Assembly: GCF_024793895.1 (NCBI RefSeq)
Contig: NZ_JANUSB010000015.1
Location: forward strand, 62,001 to 126,000
Length of the DNA stretch: 64,000 nt
Reading direction: 5' to 3'
Source of the DNA: Serratia sp. AKBS12
Lineage (GTDB): Bacteria > Pseudomonadota > Gammaproteobacteria > Enterobacterales > Enterobacteriaceae
Positions 49,396-58,643 of the stretch are shown here, piece after piece (the stretch's first letter is position 1; every line of letters begins with the position of its first letter). The notes below the pieces were generated by a model. It was not told the DNA's origin and made no database searches. It worked only from the letters and a program-made list of their open reading frames with translations. A program made the translations under genes and the position numbers.

Positions 49396-49795
49396 GATTA
49401 ACTCCCGTTAAAGCTTCCTCATACGCCGGTAAAGCGAGGTTCCGAGCACCGGCAGGGTGAAGAAGCGGTGATTGAAGCTGTCATACCCGGACGCATTGAG
49501 GTTGCATCGAGACGGCAAGCCGGACGCTTGGCGCCAGCCGGGTAACGGAAGTGAGCAACACAGCAGCCGCACATGGGCGCGGTTTACTGTGGCTCCTCGG
49601 AGTGAGGCTCACCAATGTGCTGAGTCACCAGGCAACGACGATGCAGCTCCAACAATGACGGGTATTGAACGATATTAATGAAATCCCATGGGCAAGGAGA
49701 AACAATAGATGCGATTGAGAAGAAATGCCATTTACGCGGTCAAAATTCGCCTGATAGGGTGTTTATCTGTGATAACGTCGTTTTTCTTCAACGGG
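49396..49795. other. Gene-free stretch between fbaB and rspR
   Basis: About 400 bp without a supported gene. A 68-codon frame at 49472-49678 has no ribosome site or recognisable feature. It should contain the fbaB promoter near 49400-49500 and the 3' end of the rspR transcript, but no clear boxes or hairpin with T-tract could be assigned. Confidence 0.4.
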
Positions 49796-50482
49796 TTATT
49801 CAGCTTCGAACCAGTCGGTGTTTTGCAGGGCGATCGGTGTAATCGAGTAGATCATTTCTTGTAGATGATCGTGAATCGCTCGCTCGGCGGCGTCCGGGTC
49901 ATGGGCTTTTAGCGCGTCAAAAATACGATAATGTTGCTGGATCAGGCTTTCCGGCGGCGAGACTTCGCTCAGGCTGAGAAAACGCACCCGATCCATGGTG
50001 GCCTTGATGGTTTCGATGGTTTCCCAGGCCAGCGGGCAGTTGGCGAGCTGCGTGAGCAACTGGTGAAATTCGTCGTCCAGCGTCAGAAACTCCCGGATCT
50101 GATGGTTCTGCGCCGCCAGCTCCTGACGATGCAGGTTATGCTCCAGCAGCACGAGCTGTTGTGGCGTGACGCTGACCGCCACACGACGCACGATCGCACA
50201 CTCCACCGCCTGGCGAATAAAGCGGCCATCGGCTACGCGCTTGGCGGAGATTTTCATCACAAAGGTGCCGCGTTGCGGCAATATCTGAACCAAACCGGCC
50301 TCGGCCAGCTTAATGAAGGCTTCACGTACCGGCTGGCGCGAAACGCTAAAGCGGGTTGAAATCTCTTTTTCCGAAAGCAGCGTTCCGGGCGGTATGGTGC
50401 AATCAACGATATCCTTGCGCAGATAGCGATAGATCTGTTGATTTACCGGCACGTTATTTGTCAGGCTGTAGGTATCAGACAT
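49796..50482 (-). CDS. rspR: GntR/FadR-family regulator RspR
   Basis: A 228-residue regulator: winged HTH ([55 protein letters not shown]) and an all-helical FCD effector domain with metal-binding-type residues ([21 protein letters not shown]). It aligns along its length with E. coli RspR (YdfH), the repressor of rspAB, and ends DWFEAE. Start ATG 50482; a TTG 12 bases upstream is also in frame and neither has a good Shine-Dalgarno. A terminator separates it from the operon, so it has its own promoter. Confidence 0.9.
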   Translation of the reverse strand: MSDTYSLTNNVPVNQQIYRYLRKDIVDCTIPPGTLLSEKEISTRFSVSRQPVREAFIKLAEAGLVQILPQRGTFVMKISAKRVADGRFIRQAVECAIVRRVAVSVTPQQLVLLEHNLHRQELAAQNHQIREFLTLDDEFHQLLTQLANCPLAWETIETIKATMDRVRFLSLSEVSPPESLIQQHYRIFDALKAHDPDAAERAIHDHLQEMIYSITPIALQNTDWFEAE

Positions 50483-50576
50483 CGCAACAATCAATAACCA
50501 AGGCTCGGTGTGGGTGGCACCATACTAGCAGATTCTCGAATATATTCATGCGGATTAATCGGCTCGATTAATCTTT

Positions 50577-50611
50577 AAAAGCGGATCGCAGCGTCCCCGC
50601 CGCGATCCGCT
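50577..50611 (-). terminator. Rho-independent terminator after the rsp-type operon
   Basis: On the minus strand AGCGGATCGC and GCGATCCGCT pair around a GC-rich loop and are followed by TTTTAAAG, 10 bases after the stop codon of the last operon gene. Confidence 0.85.
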
Positions 50612-50621
50612 TTCCCTGCGC

Positions 50622-51950
50622 TTACTGCCAGTCTTGATATTCCTGTTCACGCCGCGACGGCGCCGTTTCCGGCAATAGACTCAAACCGATGGCCGAAACC
50701 ACCCCAAGCACAATCATGTAAATCGCCAGGCCGTAGTAGTGCCCGCCGGTGGCCTGCAAGATTTTCACCGCGATCAGGCCAAGGATCCCGCTGCCGATCA
50801 ATGAGCCAGTCTGCCAGATTAAGGCGATGCCACTACAGCGAATGCGGGTTGGGAACAGCTCCGGGAAATAGCTGGCCTGCGGGGCATAGCACATGCTGTG
50901 GCCGAAGGTTAAGGCCAGGATCATGGCAATCTGGGTAACGATGTAATTGTCCAGACCAATTGCCAGGAAGAAGGGGACGATACCGATTGCCAATAGCAGG
51001 GCGCCGGTGATGTAGACCGGTTTTCTCCCCAGGCGATCAGACAGATGACCCATGAACGGGATGGCAATAATTTCCAGCATGACCGCCACGATCATCGTTT
51101 CCAACAAAATGCTTTCGCTAAGCTGGTTGGCTTTGCCATAGGCCAGCACGATGACGGTAAACATGGCGAACGCGCAGGCTTCGATCAGCTTGGCGCATAC
51201 GCCCTTGACGATCAGGCCAGGGTAAAGGCGGATGACCTCGACCACCGGCCGGGACTCCACGGCCTTGGTCTGCCTGATTTGGTCAAATACCGGTGATTCG
51301 TCGATCTTCAGCCGAATAAACAGGCCGACGATAACCAACAGCAGGCTGAGGAGAAACGGAATGCGCCATCCCCACTCCAGCATTTGTTCCGATGACAGGG
51401 TAGCGGTCAGCAACGCAAATAAACCGGAGGGGAGCAGGAAGCCGGCCGGGGCACCGATTTGCACCCAACTGGCATAGAAACCACGGCGTGGCGGCGGCGA
51501 ATATTCAGCGGTCATCAATACGGCTCCCGCCTGTTCGCCACCCACGCCAAAGCCCTGCAAGATGCGGATGAATATCAGCGTAATCGGTGCCCAGATGCCG
51601 ATGGTTTCGTAGGTTGGCAGCAAACCGATGCAAAACGTCCCGAGGCCGACAATCAGGATGGTGATCACCAGCGCCTTTTTGCGGCCAACCTTGTCACCGA
51701 TATGGCCAAAGACGATGCCTCCCAGCGGCCGGGCCAAAAAGCCGACGGCATAGGTGGCAAATGCGGCGAGCGTGCTGATTAACGGGTCGGCATTGGGGAA
51801 AAACAGTTGGCCAAAGAATAATACTGCCGCGGTGCCGTAGGCAAAAAAGTCGTAATATTCTGCTGCGGTGCCGATGGCAGACGCGCTGGCCACTCTTTTT
51901 AGCGCGGCGGTATCGCCTTTGGCAACGGTGCCGGTGGAAACGTGGGTCAT
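50622..51950 (-). CDS. MHS-family MFS transporter (YdfJ-like)
   Basis: A 442-residue, 12-helix metabolite:proton symporter of the MHS branch: RVASASAIGTAAEYYDFFAYGTAAVLFFGQLFFP at the N terminus, the GDKVGRKKAL motif and GFGVGGEQAGAVLMTAEYSPPPRRG. It corresponds to E. coli YdfJ, encoded beside ydfI and rspR. ATG 51950 follows GGAGG; an in-frame GTG two codons earlier is part of that ribosome site. It is the last gene of the rsp-type operon; probably imports a sugar acid. Confidence 0.86.
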   Translation of the reverse strand: MTHVSTGTVAKGDTAALKRVASASAIGTAAEYYDFFAYGTAAVLFFGQLFFPNADPLISTLAAFATYAVGFLARPLGGIVFGHIGDKVGRKKALVITILIVGLGTFCIGLLPTYETIGIWAPITLIFIRILQGFGVGGEQAGAVLMTAEYSPPPRRGFYASWVQIGAPAGFLLPSGLFALLTATLSSEQMLEWGWRIPFLLSLLLVIVGLFIRLKIDESPVFDQIRQTKAVESRPVVEVIRLYPGLIVKGVCAKLIEACAFAMFTVIVLAYGKANQLSESILLETMIVAVMLEIIAIPFMGHLSDRLGRKPVYITGALLLAIGIVPFFLAIGLDNYIVTQIAMILALTFGHSMCYAPQASYFPELFPTRIRCSGIALIWQTGSLIGSGILGLIAVKILQATGGHYYGLAIYMIVLGVVSAIGLSLLPETAPSRREQEYQDWQ

Positions 51951-52009
51951 AGTCACCTCCTGACTACCTGTGATATCGCGTCTGGTTCAGACTGATAGCG
52001 GTAGCGGGT

Positions 52010-53488
52010 TTAGTTGTTTAATAAACGGCTCACGGTCTCTTTGGCGCCATGCGCCAACAGTGCCAGATAGGCGTGGGTAACCGCCTCGACAAAGGTGGCG
52101 TTAGCTGGCAGATCCTGGCCAAATACCGTTTCGATTTGCAGTAATGACAGCACGCGCTCGTTACCTTCGGCGCTGGTGGCGACCCGGCTGGCAAGTTCAT
52201 CGCTCAGCGGATCGCTGATCTCGATGGGTTGCCCTTGTTCATCCTTGCCGCCGACGTAGCGCATCCAGGCGGCAACGCCCAGCGCCAGGCAGTCAAAACG
52301 GCTGCCGTGTGCCAGATGCCAGCGGATGGAATCCAACATGCGTTGCGGCAGTTTTTGCGTTCCGTCCATGGCGATTTGCCAGGTGCGATGTTTTAGCGTG
52401 CCGTTGCCGTAACGCAGCAATAGCGAGTCGGCGTACAGTGCAAGATCCACACCCCGTACTTGCAGCGTAGGTGCCTGTTCTGTCAGCATCAGACGGCGCG
52501 CGGCAACAACGAAATGCGGATCTTGCATACAGTCGCCGATGTGCGCATAGCCGGCCAGATAACCCAGATACGCAAGGAAGGAGTGGCTGCCGTTGAGCAT
52601 CCGCAGTTTCATTTCCTCGTACGGCACCACGTCGTCAACCAGCTCGGCGCCGGCCTTTTCCCACGCCGGGCGGCCCTGAGGGAAACGGTCTTCAATTACC
52701 CATTGGTGAAACGGTTCGCAGGTGACCCCGAGCGGATCGCTGACGCCGCCAAGCAGGGTCTGGATCTGCCGTAATGCGTCCGGCGTTACCGCCGGCACGA
52801 TGCGATCGACCATGGTTGACGGGAACGCCACCTGCTGCTCGACCCACGCGGCCAGTTCGGCGTCCTGCAAGCGCGCCAACTGCGTCACCACATTGCGGAC
52901 CACGCGGCCGTTCTCCGGCATGTTGTCGCACGACATCACGGTGAACGGCGCCAGTCCATGGCTGCGGCGCAGGCGCAGGGCGGCCAGCAGCAGGCCAGGG
53001 ACCGAGCGCGGTTCCAGCGGATGCGCAATGTCGTGTGTAATGTCAGGATGATCGATCATCAGGGATCCGCTGGCGGGGTGGTGGCTGTAGCCCTTTTCGG
53101 TAACGGTCATCGAGACGATGGCGACGTCCGGCTGAGCCATGGCAGTCAGCACCGCGGGTAACCCGTCTGATTTAAGATAAAGCGCCTGCCGCACGATGCC
53201 GACCACCCGGCCGTGCCAGCCGGTGTCGTCCATTTCTGCCACCGAATACAGCAGGTCCTGCCGTTTAAGATCGGCGATCTTCTGTTCGCCGCTGCGCAGG
53301 TTGATCTCGCAATATCCCCAATCGCTGCCATGTTCGTTGGCTAGCCTATCGGCGTAGACTGCCTGATGGGCGCGGTGAAAAGCGCCAAAACCGAGATGAA
53401 CGATACGGGTTTTCAATTGTTCGCGCGCATAGCCGGGGACGGTAATCGTCGCCGGTAGCAGGCTGTTGCTGGAGAGTGCCATCATCAT
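52010..53488 (-). CDS. ydfI: Mannonate/fructuronate oxidoreductase (YdfI-like, mannitol dehydrogenase family)
   Basis: A 492-residue polyol/hexonate dehydrogenase: N-terminal Rossmann part [20 protein letters not shown] and C-terminal helical domain with the catalytic Lys region [24 protein letters not shown]. It follows E. coli YdfI over its full length ([29 protein letters not shown]). The predicted reaction is D-mannonate to D-fructuronate with NAD+. Three tandem ATG codons (53488, 53485, 53482) follow AAAGGA; the later ones have better spacing. Confidence 0.9.
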   Translation of the reverse strand: MMMALSSNSLLPATITVPGYAREQLKTRIVHLGFGAFHRAHQAVYADRLANEHGSDWGYCEINLRSGEQKIADLKRQDLLYSVAEMDDTGWHGRVVGIVRQALYLKSDGLPAVLTAMAQPDVAIVSMTVTEKGYSHHPASGSLMIDHPDITHDIAHPLEPRSVPGLLLAALRLRRSHGLAPFTVMSCDNMPENGRVVRNVVTQLARLQDAELAAWVEQQVAFPSTMVDRIVPAVTPDALRQIQTLLGGVSDPLGVTCEPFHQWVIEDRFPQGRPAWEKAGAELVDDVVPYEEMKLRMLNGSHSFLAYLGYLAGYAHIGDCMQDPHFVVAARRLMLTEQAPTLQVRGVDLALYADSLLLRYGNGTLKHRTWQIAMDGTQKLPQRMLDSIRWHLAHGSRFDCLALGVAAWMRYVGGKDEQGQPIEISDPLSDELASRVATSAEGNERVLSLLQIETVFGQDLPANATFVEAVTHAYLALLAHGAKETVSRLLNN

Positions 53489-53538
53489 AGTCCTTTAAAG
53501 TGACCGGCGTTACGGGGCGGCAAATGCCGCCCCATGCA

Positions 53539-54825
53539 TCAGTGTTGCGTTGCCGCGTTAGCCGCGTTACGTGGTGTTTTGATCACGAACAGTACCAGCA
53601 GGGCACCCAGCGCCGCGATGCCGCCGGCCAGCATGAAGGCGCTGTCGAACTTGCCGGTGTGCTGCACGATATAGCCGGTCACGATAGGGCCAACGATGCC
53701 GGAAATACTGCCGATCAGGTGGATAAACCCGCTGGTACCGCCGACGCGGGACTTGTGCACCACGTCTTGGATAATGGCCCAGTAGATCGCGCCGGTGATA
53801 TACAGGAAGAAAATGGAAACCGACATCAACATTACTGCCGGCACCACGCTGGTCACCGTACCGGCCAGCGCTACGCAGATGGCCGCAGCCAGCAGGCTGA
53901 ACACCAGCACGATTTTGCGCGACAGCAGCAATTTGCCGGTAATGTTGAAGATTTTGTCGGAGATATAGCCGCCAAGCGCCAGGCCGATGAAGCCGACGAT
54001 CCACGGGATCATGGTGGTCAGGCTCATTTCCTTGATGTTCAGGTTATGCGCCTGCACCAGGTAAGACGGAAACCAACTCAGGAAGAAGAACAGAATGTAG
54101 TTGTAGCAGAAGAAGGCAAAGGCGGTGACCAGAATGATGGGTTGCTTCAGGTAATAGCCCAGCCCGTGTGCCGCATTGCTCAGCTCTTCTTCGGCGCTGT
54201 GGGTTTCGGCTTTCAACGCGTTGACCAATGCGTGTTCTTCAGCGGTGACGCGCTTGCTTTTCGCTGGGTTATCAGCAACCAGGAAGAACCACACCAGCAT
54301 CCAGATGATGCCGATGGAACAGATGATCATGAACGCCGGGCGCCAGCCGAAGGCCAGTGCCAGATAACCGACGATCGGACCGGCTACCGCTCCGCCCAGG
54401 GGGGAGCCGGCGCTGAGCAGGCCCATGGCGGTGGCTGCCTGCTTCTTCGGGAACCAGCCGTTGATCATCTTGTTGGCGGAGGAGCAGATCGGGCCTTCGG
54501 CCATGCCGAACAGCACGCGCAGGATCAGCATGGAATAGAAACCGGTAGCGATGGCGGTCATACCGCAGAAAATCGACCATAGGCCCACCGCAATGCCCAG
54601 CACCAGCGTTGGACCAAACTTGTCGACCGCCAACCCGCCGATAAAGTTGAAAATCGCGTAGCCGAAGAAGAAACTGCCGAAAATAATGCCGAACTGTTCG
54701 GCGTTCAGCATCAGATCCTGCTCGATCATCGGCACGGTAATCGACAGCGCCACGCGGTCGAGGTAGTTAATCATGTAAACCATGAACAGCAGGAATACGA
54801 TGGTCCAACGTACGTTCTTAATCAT
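53539..54825 (-). CDS. ACS-family MFS transporter (hexonate/hexuronate uptake)
   Basis: A 428-residue, 12-helix anion:cation symporter of the phthalate-permease/DgoT/GudP type: YMINYLDRVALSITVPMIEQDLMLNAEQFG, INGWFPKKQAATAMGLLSAGSPLGGAVAGP and a polar central loop with AEEHALVNALKAE. Start ATG 54825, with GGAG 8 bases upstream. It is a second, unrelated permease within the same operon as the YdfJ-type one; the E. coli rsp region lacks it. Likely substrate is an aldonate such as mannonate or gluconate-type acids (inference). Confidence 0.87.
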   Translation of the reverse strand: MIKNVRWTIVFLLFMVYMINYLDRVALSITVPMIEQDLMLNAEQFGIIFGSFFFGYAIFNFIGGLAVDKFGPTLVLGIAVGLWSIFCGMTAIATGFYSMLILRVLFGMAEGPICSSANKMINGWFPKKQAATAMGLLSAGSPLGGAVAGPIVGYLALAFGWRPAFMIICSIGIIWMLVWFFLVADNPAKSKRVTAEEHALVNALKAETHSAEEELSNAAHGLGYYLKQPIILVTAFAFFCYNYILFFFLSWFPSYLVQAHNLNIKEMSLTTMIPWIVGFIGLALGGYISDKIFNITGKLLLSRKIVLVFSLLAAAICVALAGTVTSVVPAVMLMSVSIFFLYITGAIYWAIIQDVVHKSRVGGTSGFIHLIGSISGIVGPIVTGYIVQHTGKFDSAFMLAGGIAALGALLVLFVIKTPRNAANAATQH

Positions 54826-54913
54826 AGAAAGCACTCCACTTGGTGTCGTTTTAATCGTGATGCTTCATTGTCAAACAGAACTGCTTCCCCCGGTTGTTAC
54901 GCCGGGGCATTGC

Positions 54914-55930
54914 TCAGTCGAAGTGCAACAGGACCTTGCAGCAGGTGCGGCGATCTTCCTCGAACAGTCGTAATGCGTCGGCGACCTCCAGCGCATCAAC
55001 GCAGTGGGTAATCAAGCGCTGTGGATCGATCAGCCCGTTGGCCATCCAGTCGATCACCTGCGGGAACCGAGCGCTGTTCAGACGCGATGAGAACAGAGAC
55101 AGTTCCTTGCTGGTAATGCTTTGCTGGGTAATGGTGCAGGGATCGGCGGAGAAGCCCATAATGCCGATCCGTGCGGCCGGTGATGCCAGCGCGATGGCCT
55201 CCGACAGAATGGCCGGGTGACAGGCGGCGTCGACGATCAGCGTCGGGCGAATGCCGCGCTGCTCCAGTTCGTCCGCCAACGACGCCTGGGCATTGTCAAA
55301 CACCCAATCCGCGCCGTTTTCCAACGCCATCGCCAGCCGTTCGGTGACCCGATCGACGACGATCACCTGCCGTACGCGATAGACGCCCTTCAGGGTCTGG
55401 ATCACCGTCAGCCCCATCGGCCCGGCACCGTAGATCAGCGCCACGTCCTGTTCGGTGGGTTGCAGATGGGCAGTGATATTGGCGGCGATGGTGAACGGTT
55501 CGATCATCGCGGCATGCCGATCGCTGATGGTGTCCGGTATGCGGTAGGCATTGCGCGCCGGCACACAGGCGTAATCGCTGAAGCCACCGTCGCGATGAAC
55601 GCCGATCACCTGGAGGCTGGCGCACACGTTCGGCCGGCCTACCGAGCACGGATAGCACTGGCCGCAGCTGACCACCGGATCGACCGAGACGCGCTCACCG
55701 AGCTGCCTGTCGTCGACGTCGCTGCCAATGGCGTCTATCACGCCGAAGAACTCATGGCCAATCACCCGTGGATATTTGGCGAACGGATTGTGGCCGTGGA
55801 AAATGTGCACGTCGGAGCCACAAATGCCGGCGAACTTCACCTTTACCCGCACTTCATCGGCGGCAGGCTGCGGCAGTTCGCGCTGCTGAATTACCAGCTT
55901 GCCCGGTTGTTCAATCACTACGCTTTTCAT
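54914..55930 (-). CDS. rspB: Zinc-dependent dehydrogenase RspB
   Basis: A 338-residue medium-chain zinc dehydrogenase. Catalytic zinc ligands lie in FAGICGSDVHIFHGHNP and VIGHEFFGV; the structural zinc loop is CGQCYPCSVGRPNVC; the NAD Rossmann motif is YGAGPMGLTVIQ. It corresponds to E. coli RspB, encoded with RspA. ATG 55930 follows GGGAGAG; an in-frame start at 55957 overlaps the rspA 3' end. Probably oxidises a hexonate C5 hydroxyl (an L-gulonate-like substrate has been reported for relatives); the exact substrate here is not known. Confidence 0.9.
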   Translation of the reverse strand: MKSVVIEQPGKLVIQQRELPQPAADEVRVKVKFAGICGSDVHIFHGHNPFAKYPRVIGHEFFGVIDAIGSDVDDRQLGERVSVDPVVSCGQCYPCSVGRPNVCASLQVIGVHRDGGFSDYACVPARNAYRIPDTISDRHAAMIEPFTIAANITAHLQPTEQDVALIYGAGPMGLTVIQTLKGVYRVRQVIVVDRVTERLAMALENGADWVFDNAQASLADELEQRGIRPTLIVDAACHPAILSEAIALASPAARIGIMGFSADPCTITQQSITSKELSLFSSRLNSARFPQVIDWMANGLIDPQRLITHCVDALEVADALRLFEEDRRTCCKVLLHFD

Positions 55931-55944
55931 TTTCAGCTCTCCCA

Positions 55945-57159
55945 TTACCAGTTCCACAGCGTGCCGTCTTCGAGCCGCGCAACCGGCAGATAGGCGGGGT
56001 CATACGGGTATTTGGCCGCCAGTTTTTCATCGAACTCGATACCGATGCCCGGTTTTTCGCCCGGATGCATATAGCCGTTGTCGAAGGTCCAGCTGTGCGG
56101 GAACACCTCCAGCATTTGTTCGGAATAGCCCATGTATTCCTGTACGCCAAAGTTCGGTACCCATAAATCAAAGTGCAGCGCGGCGGCCATGCACACCGGC
56201 GACAGGTCGGACGGGCCGTGGGAACCGGTGCGCACCTGATACAGTGAGGCAAAGTCGGCAATGCGGCGCATGCCGGTGATACCGCCGGCGTGGGTCAGCG
56301 TGGTGCGGATATAGTCAATCAGCTGCTCTTCGATCAGCTGCTTGCAGTCCCAAATGCTGTTAAACACCTCACCGACGGCGATCGGTGTCACGGTGTGCTG
56401 GCGAATTAAACGGAAGCATTCCTGGTTTTCTGCCGGGGTGGGATCCTCCATCCAGAACAGGCGATATTGCTCGATGCTCTTGCCGAAGCGTGCCGCCTCG
56501 ATCGGGGTCAGCCGGTGGTGCATGTCGTGCAGCAGATGTTCGTCAAAACCGAATTTATCGCGCACCGCTTCGAACAGTTTTGGCGTGAAGTCGAGGTATT
56601 TTTCCGTCGACCACAGCTGCTCTTCCGGCCAGTTGCCCTTGGTGGCGGGTTCATAGGCCTGGCCTTTGCCTTTGGCCATGCCGTAGGTGGTCTTCATGCC
56701 CGGCACGCCGCACTGTACGCGAATAGCCTTGTAGCCCATTTCCTTATGGCGGGCGTAATCGTCCAGCACTTCGTCAACCGAATGGCCGGTGGTGTGGCAA
56801 TACACCATGACGCCGCTACGCGAGGCGCCGCCCAACAGTTGGTACAGCGGCATGTTGGCGGCCTTGGCCTTGATATCCCACAGCGCCATATCGACGGCGG
56901 AAATTGCCGACATGGTCACCGGCCCGCGGCGCCAGTAGGCACCCTTGTAAAAGAACTGCCAGATATCTTCGATTCGTTGCGCATCGCGGCCAATCAGCTG
57001 CGGGCAGAGATGGTCTCGCAGGTAGGAGGCAACCGACAGCTCGCGGCCGTTGAGCGTTGCGTCACCCAGCCCGGTAATGCCGTCGTCGGTGGTAATTTTC
57101 AGCGTGACAAAATTTCGGCCCGGGCAGGTAACGAAGACCTCGGCGTTAACGATTTTCAT
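55945..57159 (-). CDS. rspA: D-mannonate dehydratase family protein RspA/ManD
   Basis: A 404-residue enolase-superfamily enzyme. The capping domain opens [21 protein letters not shown]; the barrel carries the metal ligands in [25 protein letters not shown] and IAVGEVFNS, and ends TLWNW. ManD-type members dehydrate D-mannonate to 2-keto-3-deoxygluconate, although catalytic efficiency varies strongly in this subgroup; E. coli RspA was named for a starvation-sensing phenotype. ATG 57159 has GGAGT upstream; the ORF is open another 177 bp but that holds the promoter and operator. First gene of the operon. Confidence 0.92.
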   Translation of the reverse strand: MKIVNAEVFVTCPGRNFVTLKITTDDGITGLGDATLNGRELSVASYLRDHLCPQLIGRDAQRIEDIWQFFYKGAYWRRGPVTMSAISAVDMALWDIKAKAANMPLYQLLGGASRSGVMVYCHTTGHSVDEVLDDYARHKEMGYKAIRVQCGVPGMKTTYGMAKGKGQAYEPATKGNWPEEQLWSTEKYLDFTPKLFEAVRDKFGFDEHLLHDMHHRLTPIEAARFGKSIEQYRLFWMEDPTPAENQECFRLIRQHTVTPIAVGEVFNSIWDCKQLIEEQLIDYIRTTLTHAGGITGMRRIADFASLYQVRTGSHGPSDLSPVCMAAALHFDLWVPNFGVQEYMGYSEQMLEVFPHSWTFDNGYMHPGEKPGIGIEFDEKLAAKYPYDPAYLPVARLEDGTLWNW

Positions 57160-57221
57160 GATATCCACTCCTGTACTTGCTAGCGTTGTAATGGGCGAAA
57201 AATACGCTACGTGCCAACTAC

Positions 57222-57233
57222 CATACAAGTATG
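57222..57233. promoter_or_regulatory. Candidate RspR operator upstream of rspA
   Basis: CATAC-AA-GTATG, a perfect 5-2-5 palindrome, lies 63 bp upstream of the rspA start. FadR-type GntR regulators bind short palindromes of this kind with GTa-tAC half sites. The linkage to RspR is inferred from gene context. Confidence 0.45.
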
Positions 57234-57338
57234 ATTTGTGGGATTTGCAGGAGGGGATCACACTTCGGCGCGTTAACGTCGCACGGGTTACAGTAAAAAT
57301 AGGCGGGGGAAGCGAGCGCCAGACGGCGCTCGTCAAGG

Positions 57339-58238
57339 TTAGCCGAGCAGTTGGCAGTTAGGCGGCAGGCGGCATTGAATGGCGTGCGGCAGCACTTCGA
57401 TGCGGAAGTGGGTGCCTTTCAGCGGTTCACCGTCAAGGTTGAAGGTCATGGTATGCGGCGCGTCAATTTCCACCCAAGGCAGCGATGCGCCAATGACGTT
57501 TTTGTTTTCTTCGCCGTTGAACAGGCTGGCGACCAGCGCCGGCAGCAGCTCATCGGCAATCAGCAGGCGTAGCTGTAGCAGACCGTCGTTGATCAACGCA
57601 TCCGGGCATAGCTGCTGCCCGCCGCCCGCCTGCTTGCCGTTGCCGATGCCAATCACCATAGCGTCGCCGGCCCAGTTGAAGTCCGGGCCGCGAATTTCGC
57701 AGCGGTCGGCTTTCAAGGTGTCCATGCGCAGCAGACCATGAATGAAATAGGAAACGCCGCCCAACGCTGCTTTCAGTTTTTCTGGTGTTTCGGTGGTGAT
57801 ACGTGCGCCGAAGCCACCGGTAGCCATATTGATAAAGTAGCGATCTTCGTTCACCTTGGCCAGATCGATCGGCACGGCGCGGCCCTTGATCGCCAGATTC
57901 AGCGCCTGTTCGGGCACTAACGGGATATTGCACGCCATGGCGAAGTCGTTGGCGGTGCCCAGCGGCAGGATGCCCAGGATCGGGCGTTGCTGCTCGGGAA
58001 GGGTGACAAGTGCGGCGGCGACTTCGTTAATGGTGCCGTCGCCACCACCGGCAATAATGTTGCTGACGCCGAGTTTTACCCCTTCTGCGACGTAGCGCGC
58101 GGCGTCCCCGTATTCCCAGGTAGCGCGTACGTGCAGGATTTCACCCGCTTCTCTCAACGTGTGAACGGCAGCGCGCACCAGTTCATCGCCGGCACCTTTA
58201 CCGTTGATGATAAGCAGCGTTGGCGCGTGTTGACTCAT
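57339..58238 (-). CDS. yegS: Lipid kinase YegS
   Basis: A 299-residue diacylglycerol-kinase-fold protein. The nucleotide motif [14 protein letters not shown] is clear, preceded by [12 protein letters not shown] and followed by [19 protein letters not shown]; the C-terminal beta-sandwich contains [11 protein letters not shown] and FNLDGEPL. E. coli YegS phosphorylates phosphatidylglycerol in vitro. ATG 58238 is used, as the family begins right before the LLIINGK strand; the frame extends 45 bp upstream. A GAGCGCC-GGCGCTC hairpin at about 57312-57334 follows the stop but lacks a good T-run. Confidence 0.93.
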   Translation of the reverse strand: MSQHAPTLLIINGKGAGDELVRAAVHTLREAGEILHVRATWEYGDAARYVAEGVKLGVSNIIAGGGDGTINEVAAALVTLPEQQRPILGILPLGTANDFAMACNIPLVPEQALNLAIKGRAVPIDLAKVNEDRYFINMATGGFGARITTETPEKLKAALGGVSYFIHGLLRMDTLKADRCEIRGPDFNWAGDAMVIGIGNGKQAGGGQQLCPDALINDGLLQLRLLIADELLPALVASLFNGEENKNVIGASLPWVEIDAPHTMTFNLDGEPLKGTHFRIEVLPHAIQCRLPPNCQLLG

Positions 58239-58465
58239 TTGCGAACTCCAGACCCGATCATGTTGGGATAAACGATAAACCACAAGCCGGCGCTAAACCA
58301 TCAGAATATTCAGTTAACAGCGCAGGTGAACGGGATTTAAACACGGTGTTATTTTACTCAAGAGGAAATAATATATCGACTTAACCCGATGGGATATTAA
58401 TATTATAAATAACGTGAATGTTTAAAATAATTTTCTTGGCTGGTTATTGACGCAATAGAAAAAAG

Positions 58466-58552
58466 AAAAAGCCAGCCCAAGGGAGATTGGACTGGCTAAG
58501 GAGGTGGTTCCTAGTATTGCTATGCAAGTATTTTTCGTTATTGGTTTTAAGC
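58466..58552 (-). ncRNA. cyaR: CyaR small regulatory RNA (RyeE)
   Basis: The minus strand reads AGGAACCACCTCCTTAGCC followed by the terminator stem AGCCAG-CCAA / TTGG-CTGGCT with CTCCC loop and a T-run. This is the hallmark of CyaR, an Hfq-dependent RNA that represses ompX, nadE, luxS and others through its CCACCTCC loop. From the inferred +1 (58552) to the last terminator T it is 87 nt, the same as the E. coli RNA, and it occupies the same place downstream of yegQ. The 5' half has diverged. Confidence 0.93.
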
Positions 58553-58558
58553 AGCCTG

Positions 58559-58601
58559 ATATTAACCAGGCTGACAGCAAATTACCGTGATCCAATTCTA
58601 A
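58559..58601 (-). promoter_or_regulatory. CRP-dependent promoter of cyaR
   Basis: On the minus strand TAATAT sits at -12 to -7 relative to 58552. A CRP-like site TTAGA-N6-TCACG (58586-58601) is centred at -41.5, the exact class II activator position. CyaR is known to be cAMP-CRP activated; spacing here fits without adjustment. Confidence 0.8.
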
Positions 58602-58643
58602 TATTTGCCAAAAAAACCGCGGCAGCGACGGCAACGGGGCTAA

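Noticed and set aside
53500-54582. 360-codon plus-strand frame opposite the ACS-type MFS gene
   Set aside because: His/Asp/Gln-rich composition is the usual antisense image of membrane protein codons.
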